Source: Heloderma charlesbogerti (lineage: Eukaryota; Chordata; Lepidosauria; Squamata; Helodermatidae). Taken from it: a stretch of DNA of 64,000 nucleotides. Numbering within the stretch: the first letter of the stretch is position 1; every line of letters starts with the position of its first letter. Shown piece after piece: positions 46,901 through 60,700 of the stretch. The notes under the pieces are model-generated. The model saw only the letters and a list, made by a program, of their open reading frames with translations, was not told the DNA's origin and did not search any database. The translations under genes were made by a program, and so were the position numbers. Location of the stretch: the NCBI GenBank assembly GCA_026122225.1, contig JANEZZ010002199.1:1-64000 (forward strand), given 5' to 3'.

Positions 46901-49900
46901 AGGTCCCTCTCTTCTCATGAGGCCTCTAAGCTCAGCTTCTCACGCAAGGCCAGTCGGGTAGACCATCTAAGTTCCGCCCCTGCCTTCTCTCTCTTTGCTC
47001 TGCGCCTGCACCTGGCATCTGTTAGGTCAATCTCCTGTTCACTGCCTTTTACGGGGAGGGCGGTGAGGAGGGACCCTCGAGCTCAGCCATCTGTACGTTT
47101 GTAACCTCAGAAGCAGGCCTACTCACATCTGGACTAGCCTGGGAAAACACCTCCCCCATGTCTGAGGGCTGTCCTTCAGAATATGAACTGCTATCCCACT
47201 CCCTGCACTCAAAAACACCCCTGACACTTGGCACACTGTGGCAAAACCACGTGGGAGCTGCAAAGATGCAGTAAAAGGACTTTCAGAAGCTGCACCTTTT
47301 CCAGAGGGAAGCAACGGCTTTGCTGTGGATTGACAACGACTAGGGATGGATGGACCCATCTCTGTCCAGGGTGTGGGGGAGCTCAACAAGCTCCCCGCCG
47401 CCCCCCGCTCGCGTGGCCCAGACCCTCTTGGCGAGCCTCCCTGTTCACCCCACCCGCCTGCCCACCGAGCTGCACCAACCGCCCCTCCTCCTCCGTGCCA
47501 AGTACTCCGGCAGTCAAGCCCTTGAGCTTCATGCACACAAGGGCTTGACTGCCAGAGTCCTTAGTGCAGCACACACCCCCAGCAATTTTGCCCTGTTCTC
47601 TGAGGAGGACAGGGCTAGAGCACTGGGGTGCCACCGAGGCCCCTCCTGCCCACACCAGTTGTCAAGGGCTTCACAGAATCATAGAATCATAGAACAGTAG
47701 GGCTGGAAGGGGCCTACAAGGCCATCGAGTCCAACCCCCTGCTCAGTGCAGGAATCCAAGTCAGAGCATCCCTGGCAGGTGGCTGTCCAGCCCCATCTTG
47801 AACGCCTCCAGCGTGGGAGAGCTTCCTTGACAGCTGGTGGAGGCAAGACGGGTCCCGGCATGGCCACCCCCCAACGCTCCAGTCCTGTCCTCCTCAGGAG
47901 GAGGAACACAGGGCATGCTGCTGAGGCCCCTTCTGCCCACACCAGTTGTCAAGGGTTTCCTTTCCTTGGCAGCCGGCGGAGGCTGGACGGCCCTCGGTGG
48001 CGCTCCCAGCCACTCGCCAAGCCACAGGGTGCTTGGTGGCTGGGTCCACCAGCACCCCACGGCTTGGCGAGCGGGGGCCGGATGGGTGGGAATCCAGCCC
48101 CTCCGCCGACTCCCACGCCATCCCTAGCAATGACATCCTGTGTCGCAAACGACCTCAAAGTGCTCCCCCTCCACAGCAAATTGCCTGGGAAGACTGGTCC
48201 CAGGAGGCACCCGCAGCAGCGGGCTGTCCCCTCTCGCTGCCCGTGGTTGCGGCTGCCTCCTCGCACCAGCCAGGAAAACACCGTATTCCCTCTGGGGAAC
48301 AGTATGGGAGAGAAAGCGATGCATGTTCTATCAGCATCCCGGAACCTGCTGGTGTGGGGGCACGACACCCATCATTCCCAGCTGCCGTGGCCATTGGGAA
48401 GATTGTATTAGAGCAATTGCATTTCCACCACACACTGCCTTCGTGGAGCTCACAGCATACAAGGGAATTTCCCTCACATTATTCTCCCAAGAGAGAACGC
48501 GGACCTTTCCAAGGACACCCGGTGAGTTTCGTTGGCAAGGCAGGGGGGTGAGCCCAGGTCTCCCCAGTCCAGGTTTCCATGACACCACACTGGCTCCGTT
48601 TGTATACATTTCTATCAGCTGACATTCTGGAAAGTCTGGGGCAGGCCTTTTCTGGGCCTGTTCAAGCTCTGGAAAGGATGCGGCTGCCCTTCAGCCCCCA
48701 AGGGCACCCTTCTCTCCCTGCCCAGCCCCGGTGCCGACGCAGTGGCCCGGATCCCACTCAGCCTCGGCCCGTGCAGGGATTACCTGACATTTATAGCGAT
48801 TTCAAATGTCCTCTCGGCCTTGGGTCCAATGCAGGTCTCGGGAACCGTGTGCACCTCCAGCGCAAACGGCGCGCCCTCCCGGTGGGGCAGCACGTTGTAC
48901 TTCAAGGTGGTCTGGGAACGAAGCGGCACATCGGTGCGTCTCTCTCTGTGGCCGTGACTGTCACGGCCTAGCCTTCCAGGACTGATTGGACAGTGACTGA
49001 GAGGGAGGGAGGCCTGTGGCACAGGCCACTAAGGTGCTGGATCTGGGCCCTGGCACCACTGAAGCAGCCTGGAATCTTCTGACTCTGAGGACCGAAACCC
49101 AGACCCCCGGCAGCTGCCGTCCCTGCACCGTGCCCTACCGAGGGGGCCACATCCTCAGTGACAGAGGCTCCCATGCCACTGGACCTGGGCGCGACGGCAA
49201 GCATAATGCACCAGCAATGAACACAGAGGCAATGTCCCAGGAGGGAGAGCCAGGCTGAGGGACTGTCTAAGAGCTTGGCCACAACCCAGCCCTTGTCAGA
49301 GTAAGTCGTCTGTTCTTTGGGGCCATGAAGGGTCCTGCCTCTGACCGCTCTTATTCCCTGAGCTGCTGAGCTGCCACACCGCCTCTGCCCACCGGCCCTA
49401 GCTGCCCCAGACCCCTGCCCAGGTTGCTTCCTGCAGACTCCACCAGGAGGAGCTCATCCTCAGCAGGACGGGCCACGTTTGCGCTACTGACATGGCCGAC
49501 CTGCGCGACTTCAGTGGTGTGGTGTTGGGCCAACTGACCCCTCACAACAGGGGCGGGTAGCATGCAGCCTGCAGCCCACATGTGTCCCCCGTCAACCCCC
49601 AGCTGTGGCCCCTGCTGCCCTGCCCGAAAATGCATTTTAAAGTATGTATTTTTCATGGGGGGAAAAGGCATCGTAGCTGTAATACGAAGCTGCTACAGAG
49701 CCCTAAAAGGGTCAAGGTTGGCCTGGAAACAAGCTAAATTTGACCCTTTTCGTATTCTGTAGTGCTCTGGATGGCATGTTTTCAGGTGAGGGAGATTTTT
49801 AACAATCCTGCTCAGCTCACCTGGCAGGCTGCAGCCATCGGGGGGGGGAATAGCTCCCAGACCTCCCGAAGTTGCCACCCTTGCCTTACGCTCTGCAGCG

Positions 49901-52021
49901 ACGGAAGGGGCAGGTTTGTCCAGCACCTGCCACTATCAGACACCATTCTCTGCCGCAAGACAGGTCTTCCGTGAATCCACGCCATAGCTCTTCCTCCCCC
50001 TTCCCTCCCCCTCCCTTCCCCGGGCTCCTCCAGCTGAGCTGCTCCACCCCGCTCCACACTCGCCCTCGCTCTCCCATCCGTCCTTCCTCGGCCCGTGCTC
50101 CTCCCTCCCTCCCCCCCCCCCCGAGCCTCCGGGGGAACAGAGAGCGGTTTCCTGGAACACTCACCTGCAAATAGATGCACCCATGTCCGGTCACCTTTGC
50201 CTCGTAGTCCCCAGGCACTTTGGGCATGGGATGGCACTGAAGCAGCAGCCGGTTGGTGCTGTCCACCTGGAACGTGTGCAAGGTGTCCTCTCCAGCGCTC
50301 AAGCTCGCTACTGCGCCTAGCTTAACCTTGGAGAAGGTTGCAGCCGCAAACCTGGAGAGGCCCTGAAGTGCCACCACAGTGTCCTGAAACAGAGACCCAG
50401 GTGAGGGAGACTTTCCCAGGGATGTGGACATTGAGCGCAGACCCTCATCTGCCCTTATGCCATGGGGGACTAACAGTTTGCCTGGAATGGGTGTTGCCGT
50501 TTGCATCCTGGGCCAAGAAACCCCAACTGTGGAGGCATCTGCAACGGTCCTGACCTCTCCGTTCCTCTAGACCAGGGGTGTTGAACCTCCTTTAGCTGAA
50601 GGGCCAGATCCCATTTTGGGGAAGCTCTCGGGGGCCGCATTCCAGGTGTGGGCAGGGCCGAAGGCTAAAGGGGCAAGGCCCCAAACCCCAGAAATACCAG
50701 CGCATTTTAGCTTAAAGCTCTCACTGCCTGAGGAGAGGGATTCCAAGCTTTTGGAACAGGGGGGGAAATGCTCAAAAGCTGGGAACAACCAAATGGTCAG
50801 CGGTCAGGGAAAAGGGTTTGGGGCTGGGGCTGGGGAAAGGGGCAGCCCTGGCTGTGCCCCACCCCTCCCAGCCTCCTCCGGCACCTGGACCAGGGAGGGA
50901 AGGGACCGACCTGTGTCGAAGAGAAACCCCCATTCGGATTCTGCTGCCTGCTGAGCCATTTGACGACGTTGCTGGCTGCCGCCAGTTCTTCCGAGGACGG
51001 TGCCGGCTGTTTGGTCACAAGAGCAAGGAGCACATAAGCTGTCAACTCCACCTCTGCGGAGGGAGCTCGGGGCTGATAGCGGAGAGAGTTGGCCGTCTCC
51101 TCTGGCTTCTCAGGCCGCTGCCAGTGAGTGGAGCCATCGGCTTCGGTGGTGGAAGGAATTATTAGCATTCAACTCAGGTCTTCCAGGCACAGCTAAGGGC
51201 TTTTTCTACATCAGGCTTAAAGTGGCTGCTTCTCTCCACCTTTTAAGAGGACTAATGAAACCCCGAAACTGGCCAGGATGCTTCTTTCCATGACAAAGGT
51301 CAGTGTTGGCTCCAGGTTTCGGAGGCGCCTTGGGCAAGACACCCCAGTGCCTGGCCCCCAGTGGCTCTCTCTCCTCATCACTGCCGTCCCAGCTGCTGTT
51401 GCTCCTCACCTTTTTACGGCTACCGCTTGCTTGCTGGACAGGCAGAGAACCAGCAAGCACATCGGCATGTCCTGCCCCTCCTTCTCGCCACCACCTTGCC
51501 TGGGCCAGAGCGAGAGTCGGGGGGACGAGCGCGTCGCAGCGGTGAAGAGGAGGAGCAGGTCCAGGGGGCTCTTGCCAGTGCTGGGGTGTGGGCCTTGGCA
51601 GCTGCCCAGCCTTGACGCCGGCCTTGACAACGGTCTCCCCGCCCCTCCCCTCCCTCTTCTGCATGGTCAGCCATCAGACTCCAACAGAAACAGTGCCAGG
51701 GAGGCTTGCCACACGCATACCTCAGCTGCTGTTCCGATCCTTCCACTCCTGACCACGGAAGAACAGAGGATCCCCATCACAGAATATTAGGGGTGCGGTA
51801 TTGTCAGAATGCTTAGCAGACACACACATCGCAAGTCTGAGTGTGCAGAGCACTTCACATTCTCTCTCTCGGGGCTAAACGACACACTACGTCACTCACC
51901 TAATGTGCAGCTGGTCCTCACAGTTTAGTTTACCTTCATGTAAGTGTGGGGTCTGATCCAGATCAGGATCACTGCATGTAAGCAGGAGAGATTTAAACCT
52001 TCCAACCCAGCCACTCCCTAC

Positions 52022-52055
<34 letters not shown>

Positions 52056-54129
52056 TTCACCCCTCCGTAGGACAGGGACAGAGGATGAAACCTCCCATGG
52101 TGCCAATGGAGGGTTGTGTTCTCTTTTTAGTGAGTCAGGGGTGGGGGGGTGGGGATTTTGTAAAAACAACAACACAAAAAAGTGGCTGGGTGGGAATGTA
52201 TAAACTTCCAGGTGCACGCAGTGGCCCTGATCCAGATTGGGCCCGTTACACTCGGGTAAACAACGTGGTGGGGATCACCTGCACCCTCTGCATTTACTGT
52301 ATTGCGTAGTTCAGCCCTCAGGGCCAATGAAGAAATTATCATCCCCGTCTTGCTTGGTGAGGTCTGAATCCAGGATCGTTTCTCTACTCACAGATCCTGG
52401 GCTCAGCCACATCTCACTCACACATTTTGCATCCCTTTTAGCATGTTTTTGCCGTTTGGTTTGTTCAGTTAAAATATTTCTAGGCTGCCCTCCAAAGGTG
52501 GCTTATGTAAAAATGAACATAGAACTGCAGTATACAGTTTCCATAAAAGGTTACTATTTAAAAGAGCAGGTAAAACGCCTCCAAGTTCAGCCCCACAGCC
52601 AATAAAACTAAGAAAACCATTAATAAAAAACCAGCACTAACAAAAGCCATTAAATCAGGTGTAAGCAACATATGGCTCTCCAGATGTTCTGGCCTACTGC
52701 TCCCATGCTCCCTCACCATTCACTATGCTGGCTGGGGCTGATGGGAGTTGTAGGAACGTCTTGAGGGAGACAAGCGGCCCATTCCTCCATTAAATTTCAA
52801 CTAGAAAACACCTCTGTTAAAAGCGATTTCAAACAAATGGGTTTTCAAGGCCTGTTTAAAATCCAGAGTGAATGGGGCCAACCATACATCTGTGAATGGA
52901 GGGAGTTCACAGATAGGAGGCTGCCACAGAGAAGGCCCTGTTTTTAAGCCATTTCCTGTTCATCGTGGATAACGGGTGACAAATTCTTAAATAAATGCTC
53001 TACCCCCTCTCATTTCTGAGGCAAATCAGTCCAGTAGAGGGGAGAAGGCGATGCTGGTTGATCGCATGCAGAAGTAACAGGAAGGAGCAACAGGCACATC
53101 CCAGCACCAGCAAGGGAGGCGGGGGGAAGAGCCACAGAGGCTGTTGACAAAGCCCCACCCCACACCGAGAGCTTCCTTCTCACCTCCTTTCACGGCTGCC
53201 TCATCCAGGATGTGCAGCACCTCTTGCCTCTTGTCCTCTCTTCCTGCCAGGGTAAAGGCGTATGCCATCAAGGCCTGGGTGTAAACATGGACCTGTTTGG
53301 CCTGCGCCGCCGTCTCCAAGCAGAACAAAGCGTTACGCACCACGAAGTGCTGGGGAGAGAGGAAGGAGAGGCGTATTCTAAGCCTGGCTCTCCAGCATGG
53401 GCAAAGGGTCTCCAAAACATGGGCAAAGACACTTCTCTTGGGACCCACCAGGCTCTCTGCCCCAACCGATGTTTATTTCGTTTTTCATTTTTTCATTTTT
53501 TTTTTACATTTACGGGCAGGCTGGCATTCTGCAGTTCGCTTCCCCATGACCGCCATGCCCAGTGTGGCAGCCGTTTTGTGGATGGGCAAGCCCCAACTCA
53601 TGGCAAACATTTTGTAAGGGTGCCCACAACACTCTCCCTCATGACTCCAAATGTGCCCCCCTAGAAAGGTCCAAGCCATCGTGGCAGTGTTCAAAACCTG
53701 ATGAGACCACAGTGGTTGGCTTGGCCTGAATGGCCCCACCCTGCTCACCGTGTGGGGCTGGACAGAACAACATCAGGATGCTTCCTTTCCCAGGGGGCTC
53801 ATCATCTAAGCTGGACCGGCAGAAGAACGGCAAAGAGAGAGGGCGGGGAAGTGGCTGGCACCGGGAGATTAGTCTGGAGGAGGAGGCGGTGCTTCTGGGC
53901 ATGTGCAGATTGACCTCAGGGGCCCCATTACAGATTTTGGGGAGCCGGGGGCACGTGGGCAGGATTCTCAACAGGGCTTTAAGGCCCATTCTGGGATAAA
54001 TTCAGTCAGTCAGCTTATAGTTTAGCCATAAATATTCTTCCCAACAACACACAGAGCAAGGGCTGAAAAGGGAGTGAAATAGCAACAACTAAAACCATCC
54101 ATTGCAGATGCAGGTCCCAACGGCCAACG

Positions 54130-54185
<56 letters not shown>

Positions 54186-57100
54186 GTCTGGGCTACCAGC
54201 ACAAATGCCACCCCTCTGAAAGTGACATACTGCTGGACCGGAAGAAGACAATCTTAGCCCTGTCGTCAAAATCATATGATGTTGTTTTATCATGTTGTGT
54301 TTTAAGGGTTTGATTTTTGTGAACCACCCAGAGACTTTGGGGATATGGGTACTTACAGTGACCGGCAGAGGAATCTCCAGCAAAGCAATGGTGATGTAGG
54401 CAGAGAGAGTGACCGCATCATCAACCCCACCCTGTAGGAAAGCAGGAAAGCAGACATCAGCTCCAGGCAAGACACAGCAGTCCTTCGTCATCTCCACAGA
54501 CTCCTTCCAAGATCAATATTCTACCGTTCTCACATGCTAAGAGCGCATACTTTCCTGACTGTTCATAAGGGTGGGAGCACCCATGCACTTATTAATTCCC
54601 CTTACGTCTCTGCTTCACTGACCCAGTACAGCCTCCAAGACTCTCAGACTGAGCACCATCCAAGACTTTTTGATGCTTGAGATAGAAAATGCAATACGCA
54701 CCTCCCACCAGGGTAAAAATCTAACAACTTGCTGCCACCTTCTTTATTTCTTTGACCATATATATGAATCGCTTACATTAATAGAAATGTCTCAGTGATG
54801 TCCCATGTATTCCTGCCTGGACTCTAAGATCATCCTCAGCGGTCCTTCTCCAGGAGTCCCTACCAGAGGAAGTGGGGTAGGTGGCTACTGAGAAGAGGGC
54901 CTTTTCTGTAGTGGCACCCTGGTTGTGCAATGAGCTTCCCAGAGAGGCTCACCTGACACCTACATTGTGCTCTTTCCAGGGCCAGGTGAAGACCTAGTTT
55001 CCCAGGCATTTAACCTTTCAGTTGCTGCTTTAAATCTGTTACTGTATTTTAAATCTTTTTATTTCTGCTAGATTTATTTTGGCTCTTACTTCTATTTTAT
55101 ACTGTGGTTTTAAACTTTTAAATTTGCATAATTCATGTAATGTTGCATTTTGTGATTTTACTTGTTGTGAACCCCTCAGAGAGCTTTGGCTATTGGGCAG
55201 TATAGAAATGTAATAAATAAATTAATGTAAAAAATAGAGTATAAAATCATAATCAAATACGCCATAATATTACTGTATACAGGAGACAAGATAACCTCCC
55301 TTGGAATGCTTGCTGGAAAGAGCATGTCTTCAGTAGGCACTGAAAACCTAGAAGGGTTGGGGCCTGCAGTCCATCACCTCCAGAGGGCTTCAGGTTGGGG
55401 AAGACCATGTTCGCACTCGTCATGCCAAGCAGATGCTAACCTCTTCTATGCTAACAGACAATGACCTCCCCTCTGCCTGCAGCTTACCTTTAGGGCGTTG
55501 TTCAGGAGGGATCCGGTGCTCAGGAAGCAGCCGTTTCCCTTCTGCCGGATGGCCAGCGCAGCCAGAGCATCTGTGATGTGCCTCTGTTCTATATAGGTGT
55601 GGCGCCTGGCCTGAGCAAAGGACTTGAGCACAAAAGCCGTCAGCCTGCAAGACAAGCCCAAGCCAGAGCAGAGAGTTAGCCCTTCCCTTCCTCTTCCCCA
55701 TAACATGCCTGCCAAGAGAGACTGGCTGCAGCAAACTCTCCTTCAGGTGGCCTCATTGCCACGCAAGGAGACGCCTCCTTCATATGGTATAAACAGGGCC
55801 TGCTGTTCTGGGAAGACAGCCTTCGGGTTTTTGCCCCATGGCTCCTCAGTTATTGTTCAACCTGAAATCCAGCCAGAAGGCATCAATTCCTGCCTTAACA
55901 GGCTAGCAAGGGGCTTCAGGGCTGGCAAGATGCAAAATGCCCGCCCTTCCACGAGGAGTGTGATGCGCACAGAGGCTGGGCTTGCGTGCCTCTGGAGTGC
56001 ACAATACGTTTTCTTTACATTCTGCTCTCAGCACAGGTGCTGTTTCTATTGTTTTGAACTGTGCACTTGATTGCTTTTTAGCAGCTAAAGCATGATACAC
56101 GCATGCGCGCGCGCACACGCACACACACACACACACACACGAAACTAAGAAGAGGCCTGCTGGATCAGACGAAGGGTCTGTAGAGGAAAATTCCCCGGAA
56201 GACCTTTGTATACCGAGGAGACAGTGTGACGTGCTACAACTGCCTCTTTTATGCCTGAACCTCATGTGAGACCTTAAAAACCAGGCCTCTTAGGAGTCAA
56301 GAACCTTCTAGCTTCTTGCCCTGACTCCTTGATTTTCAAACAAGACAGGATGGCCTTGGAAGGCAGGGAGGATCTCTTTGGCTGTGGTCCACCTGATTTA
56401 ACTTATCTTTGGGGTAAGATAAAAAATGCCTAAACAGACCATCTCAACAGATGTGATTGATTGCAGAGCTGGGAAAGATAGCATGTAGCCGCGGGAGATT
56501 TGGGGTATTTAAGTCCCTCCAGAGTGTCACCCGATGGTGCTTCGGTGCAGACTGGGACCACGCAGAGGTGCTTTGCATTGGCCGAAAGGCGTCTCTTTGC
56601 TGTCGTTACCTGGGGTTCCTGACAGCAGAACAGAGGAGCAAGGTATCTTGCTCGGCTTAGATTTATAACATCCTTTGTTTAGCTGTGATGTTCCGCCTGC
56701 TAGTTAAATACACCTTTGACGCTTACTCACTTCTGAGTATGTCTGAACCCTAAAAGAACCTCTTTGCCCTTGGCAAAACAGGCTCCATCTAGTCCAGCAT
56801 TCTGTTCACACAGTGGCCGACCAGCTGTCAACCGGGAACCCAGAAGCAGGACACGAGTGCAACGGCACCCTCCCGCCCATGTTCCCCACTTGTGTACACA
56901 GGCATACTGCCTCTGATACTGGAGGTGGCACATAGCCACCAGGACTAGTAGCCACTGATAGCCTTCTCCTCCAGGAATTTGTCTAGCCCCCTTTTAAAGT
57001 CATCCTAATTGGTGGCCATCACTACATCCACTGGTGGTGAACTATGTGCTGTATGAAGACGTACTTCCTTTTATCCTGAATCCCCCACCCACCAGCTTCA

Positions 57101-57713
57101 TGAGATGACCTGTTCGGGTTCCAGTATTCTGAGAGAGGGAGATAATTGTCTCCCTATCCACATTCTCCACCCCATGCATAATTCTGTAGGCCTCTCTCAT
57201 GTCTCCCCTTCCCCTCCTTTTTTCCAAGCTCAGCAATCCGAGCTGTTCTAACCTTCCCTCATGTGGGAGTTGCTCCACCCCTTCATCATTTGAGTTGCCC
57301 TTTTCTGCACTATATATAAAGGTAAAGTGGCACAACAGCAAAGCAACAAGGAGGCTCTGGATGGACACAGTCAGTCTTAAGTTAAAATATGTAAGAAAGA
57401 TGAATAGACTAACAACAGAATAATTTCAAAATATATTTAGAGATAAACATGTCAGCTTCTGCCCTCATCAGGAGCTGTGATTTTAAATGGATAGAAAGAG
57501 CGGAAGTTCGGAATGCTGGGAGATGAACATTCCTAAGGAGAAGAAAACGGGGGTATTTGGAATTTTTGAATTTTCCCCTAGGAATTTTCATTTCCCAGCA
57601 TTCCGAACTTCCGCTCTTGGTATCCATTTAACATCACAGCTACAGATCAGGGCAGAAGCCAAAATGTTTAGCTCTAAGTATATTTTGAAATTACTCTGTC
57701 TATCTTTCATATT

Positions 57714-57760
<47 letters not shown>

Positions 57761-60700
57761 AGTAATGAATGAATCTCACCAGGTGTTCCCTGTCTCCTGG
57801 TTATGTTGTCCGAAGGTGCTGTAGGAGCCATCCGAGTGCCTGTAGTTCAGCTGCCTCTGGTAGCCTGAAACGGAGGGTGAATACTATTTGTGGTGTGTGA
57901 TGGCCCCACCCTTACCCCACAGGTAGCTTCCCACCATCGTGGCATCGCGCAGGTGGCCTCAACTCCCCAATGTGTACACACTCCTTTTTGATTTGGATGT
58001 CGTTGTCGTGTGATCCCAGTTTTCACAGGCGCCATCTCTCAGCTGTGCCATAGTAGCCATGGTATCCAGGGGCAAGCATCCAGGATGCCTCTGACGTATG
58101 AACAAAGGTGGCTGAGCAACGCACCTGAGGCCCCCTTCTGCACAGTACTGCTCTTCCACACCACACATACACACACATGCAGAGCAACTGAAAGGTCTCC
58201 CAGATGACAAAGCTGGCCATCAAATGTACCCTGAATGAGTAGCCTTTGTGATTAAAACTGCTCCCTGCCAATTAATCAACTAAGGCTTTAGTTGATTAAT
58301 CTACTCAGAAAGCCCATTAATGCCGGAAACCTTGAATATAAACATTGTCAGTCAGGACTCTATCGCCATCTCCCCACCGCCCATGGGCAAGAATAGGGCC
58401 AGAATTCCCCCTGCCCAGTCCTGTGAGTCTTCTCACCAGCCACTAAGTATCCAGTGCTCCTGGATCTGAGCTCATCCGTCAGCTGCCCGGTCTCATTCAG
58501 ATAGTCCAGGATATAGATGTTGGGCGCAAAGAGGGCCATGTTCTGCTCCCCACAGCCGTAGGGCATCCTGACGAGCTGCTGTAGGTTCTGTATAACTCCG
58601 CCCAGCATGTCACCTGAGATGGGGGAAGAGAAGGAGAGGAGACATAAGCACATAAGCCGAGCCCTGCTGGATCAGACCAAGGGTCCATCTAGTCCAGCAT
58701 TCTGTTCACACAGCTCTGGATGTCCCTGCCCAGGGCAGCTACTTCAGCCCCCTTTCTGCTGTCCTTCCACAGGCAGGCAAAGACAGTTTTATTCAGGCAG
58801 GCCTTTGGCAAGCAAGATGGCCTGTTGCAGAAGGGGTTTTAACTGGCTGGTGCTGCTTATTTCTTTTTCGTTGCTGTGTTTTCAGTTGTGTTTTTACAGT
58901 TTAAATGCTTTTTAGGTAAAGTTCTAATTAAGTCTTTGCTTTCAATCTGTATTTTATTGCTAGCCACCCTGAGCACCATTTTTTGGCAGGAAGACGGAAT
59001 ATCTGTTAATGAATTAAGCAAACAGGCTGACAAGAATAAAGGGAGCAAGGGTAAGTGGTCAGAAGTGGAATGACCTAGGAGACTGGGCATTTTGGCAAAC
59101 ACTTCAGTCCCCTTGGACATTCCCTTTCCGACTTCATGGTGACCCGAGCCAAGCAATAGGGTTGGCAGGGCAGAGAGACTATGGGGGAGGCTGCAGAACC
59201 AGAGCTCATGGACAGATGTGAAACTATTTGCTTTGGCAGGAATTAAGACCTTGTTTGGCCTCCATGCACAACAAACAGTATCTTCTCGTGCAAGTCTCTG
59301 TGCGTCTGTCTCCACCATCTTCACCCTCTATTTCATGCATCCAGCTAAGGGAGCTGTAGGTCACAAAAGCACACTTGCCACAACAAGGGTGCAATCCAAT
59401 GCATGTTTAGACCAAAAAGTCCTACAACTCCCAGCATTCCAGCTAGCTGTACGACTTTTTTCTTTCTAAAGACGCATAAGATTGCATCCTAAATGTGTAA
59501 TCCTCTGAAGGGACACAGGACTCTTGGGGTCTTTGCCGCAAGAGGCTGAACACAGCTCTCCGTTAGGAATCGAGGATGAAATACAGATGCCGTCATCTCC
59601 TGGTGTTGCAATCAGCGGAAGATCACACGAGGAGCCCCCAGGCTCAGAGGCAGTTGAGATTAGGAAGGTGAGACAGCTGAGAGATGGAATAAATTGCTGG
59701 AACTGAGGAAAGGAAAATCCGTAATAATAAAAGAGGATGCATGTCTGCCTGTCCGTCTGTCCATCAGGGTCAAAACGCCAAGACCTAGAACCTAAAACTT
59801 GGTATGCAGACTACGTGGGCCCTAGGAGTGTGCATCTCAGGGTTATTTTGTTTCAGAAATCCATTAATTAATTTTAATGAATGTAAATGTCTCCCTGTGG
59901 CTGAAGCCTGCAGTAACACCTTCAGCCACTAGGGGCAGACTTCCCTAAGCAGTGCAGAGCATTGTGGTCCATACAGTCTGAAGCCAGGGGAGGTCAGCAG
60001 GCTGAGGGACACAGTCGTCGGCCTGCCTCCTCTCCCCTGCTGCGGAGAGGAGGAATGAAGTGAACAGACCCCTCCCGCAGGAGCTGTAGGGGTGCAGCAT
60101 GGCAGGGCCATGCCTCGGGGCCCAGTGGGCGTGGCGTCACTCAGAGGGGGTGGGCACACTGCGTCCAACTCTGACAGAAGCACAGGTTTGCTTGAAGGCT
60201 TCGCTGTATCAAACCAAGGGCCATCCCAACCCGTGCAGAGCCGGGTCCCTTCATTCGTAGAAAACGCAGTTGCAGGAGGAGGGTGGGACCCACAAGCATG
60301 AAGGCAAACGGAGGCCAGACAGAACAGAAGTCAGAGTGCCGATACCAGAGTAGCAGCGCAAGTCCCTGTGCTTACCCAGCACACAGTGGGTGGCCCTGGC
60401 CGAGCCTTCCACGACGTCTTCTGGAACCTTCAAAGAAACAGGCGTCGCCTGCAAATTCCCTGCAAGAAAACAGTTTTGATCAAGCTACTTGCTTTCCAGT
60501 GCCAGCATGACCTCTGTCTTCCCCACCCAGCATTTATTCCTTCCAAACAGTGGCGCTGTTTGAGAGCCTGGCCCTTCCTCCTCTTGTTGTCCCTTCTGGG
60601 TTTGAGGCTTCTCACCCACTCAGTCCTCTGTAAGGACCACAAAGTCCTATTTATTTATTTATAAATATTTATTTATTCATTTATAATACCGCTTAACATA

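Larger units (their letters stand above)
51141..53183 (-). other. A2M-like intron: mostly unassigned, with repeats at its left-centre and right
   Basis: 51141-52020 shows no recognised feature. It is followed by a CA repeat (52021-52054), unassigned sequence, and an L2-like tail with a MITE (52470-52940). Confidence 0.5.

Noticed and set aside
47746..48411. Open frames of 221 and 201 codons
   Set aside because: They overlap each other in different frames, cross a CR1 tail and a hAT-type element, and show no domain.
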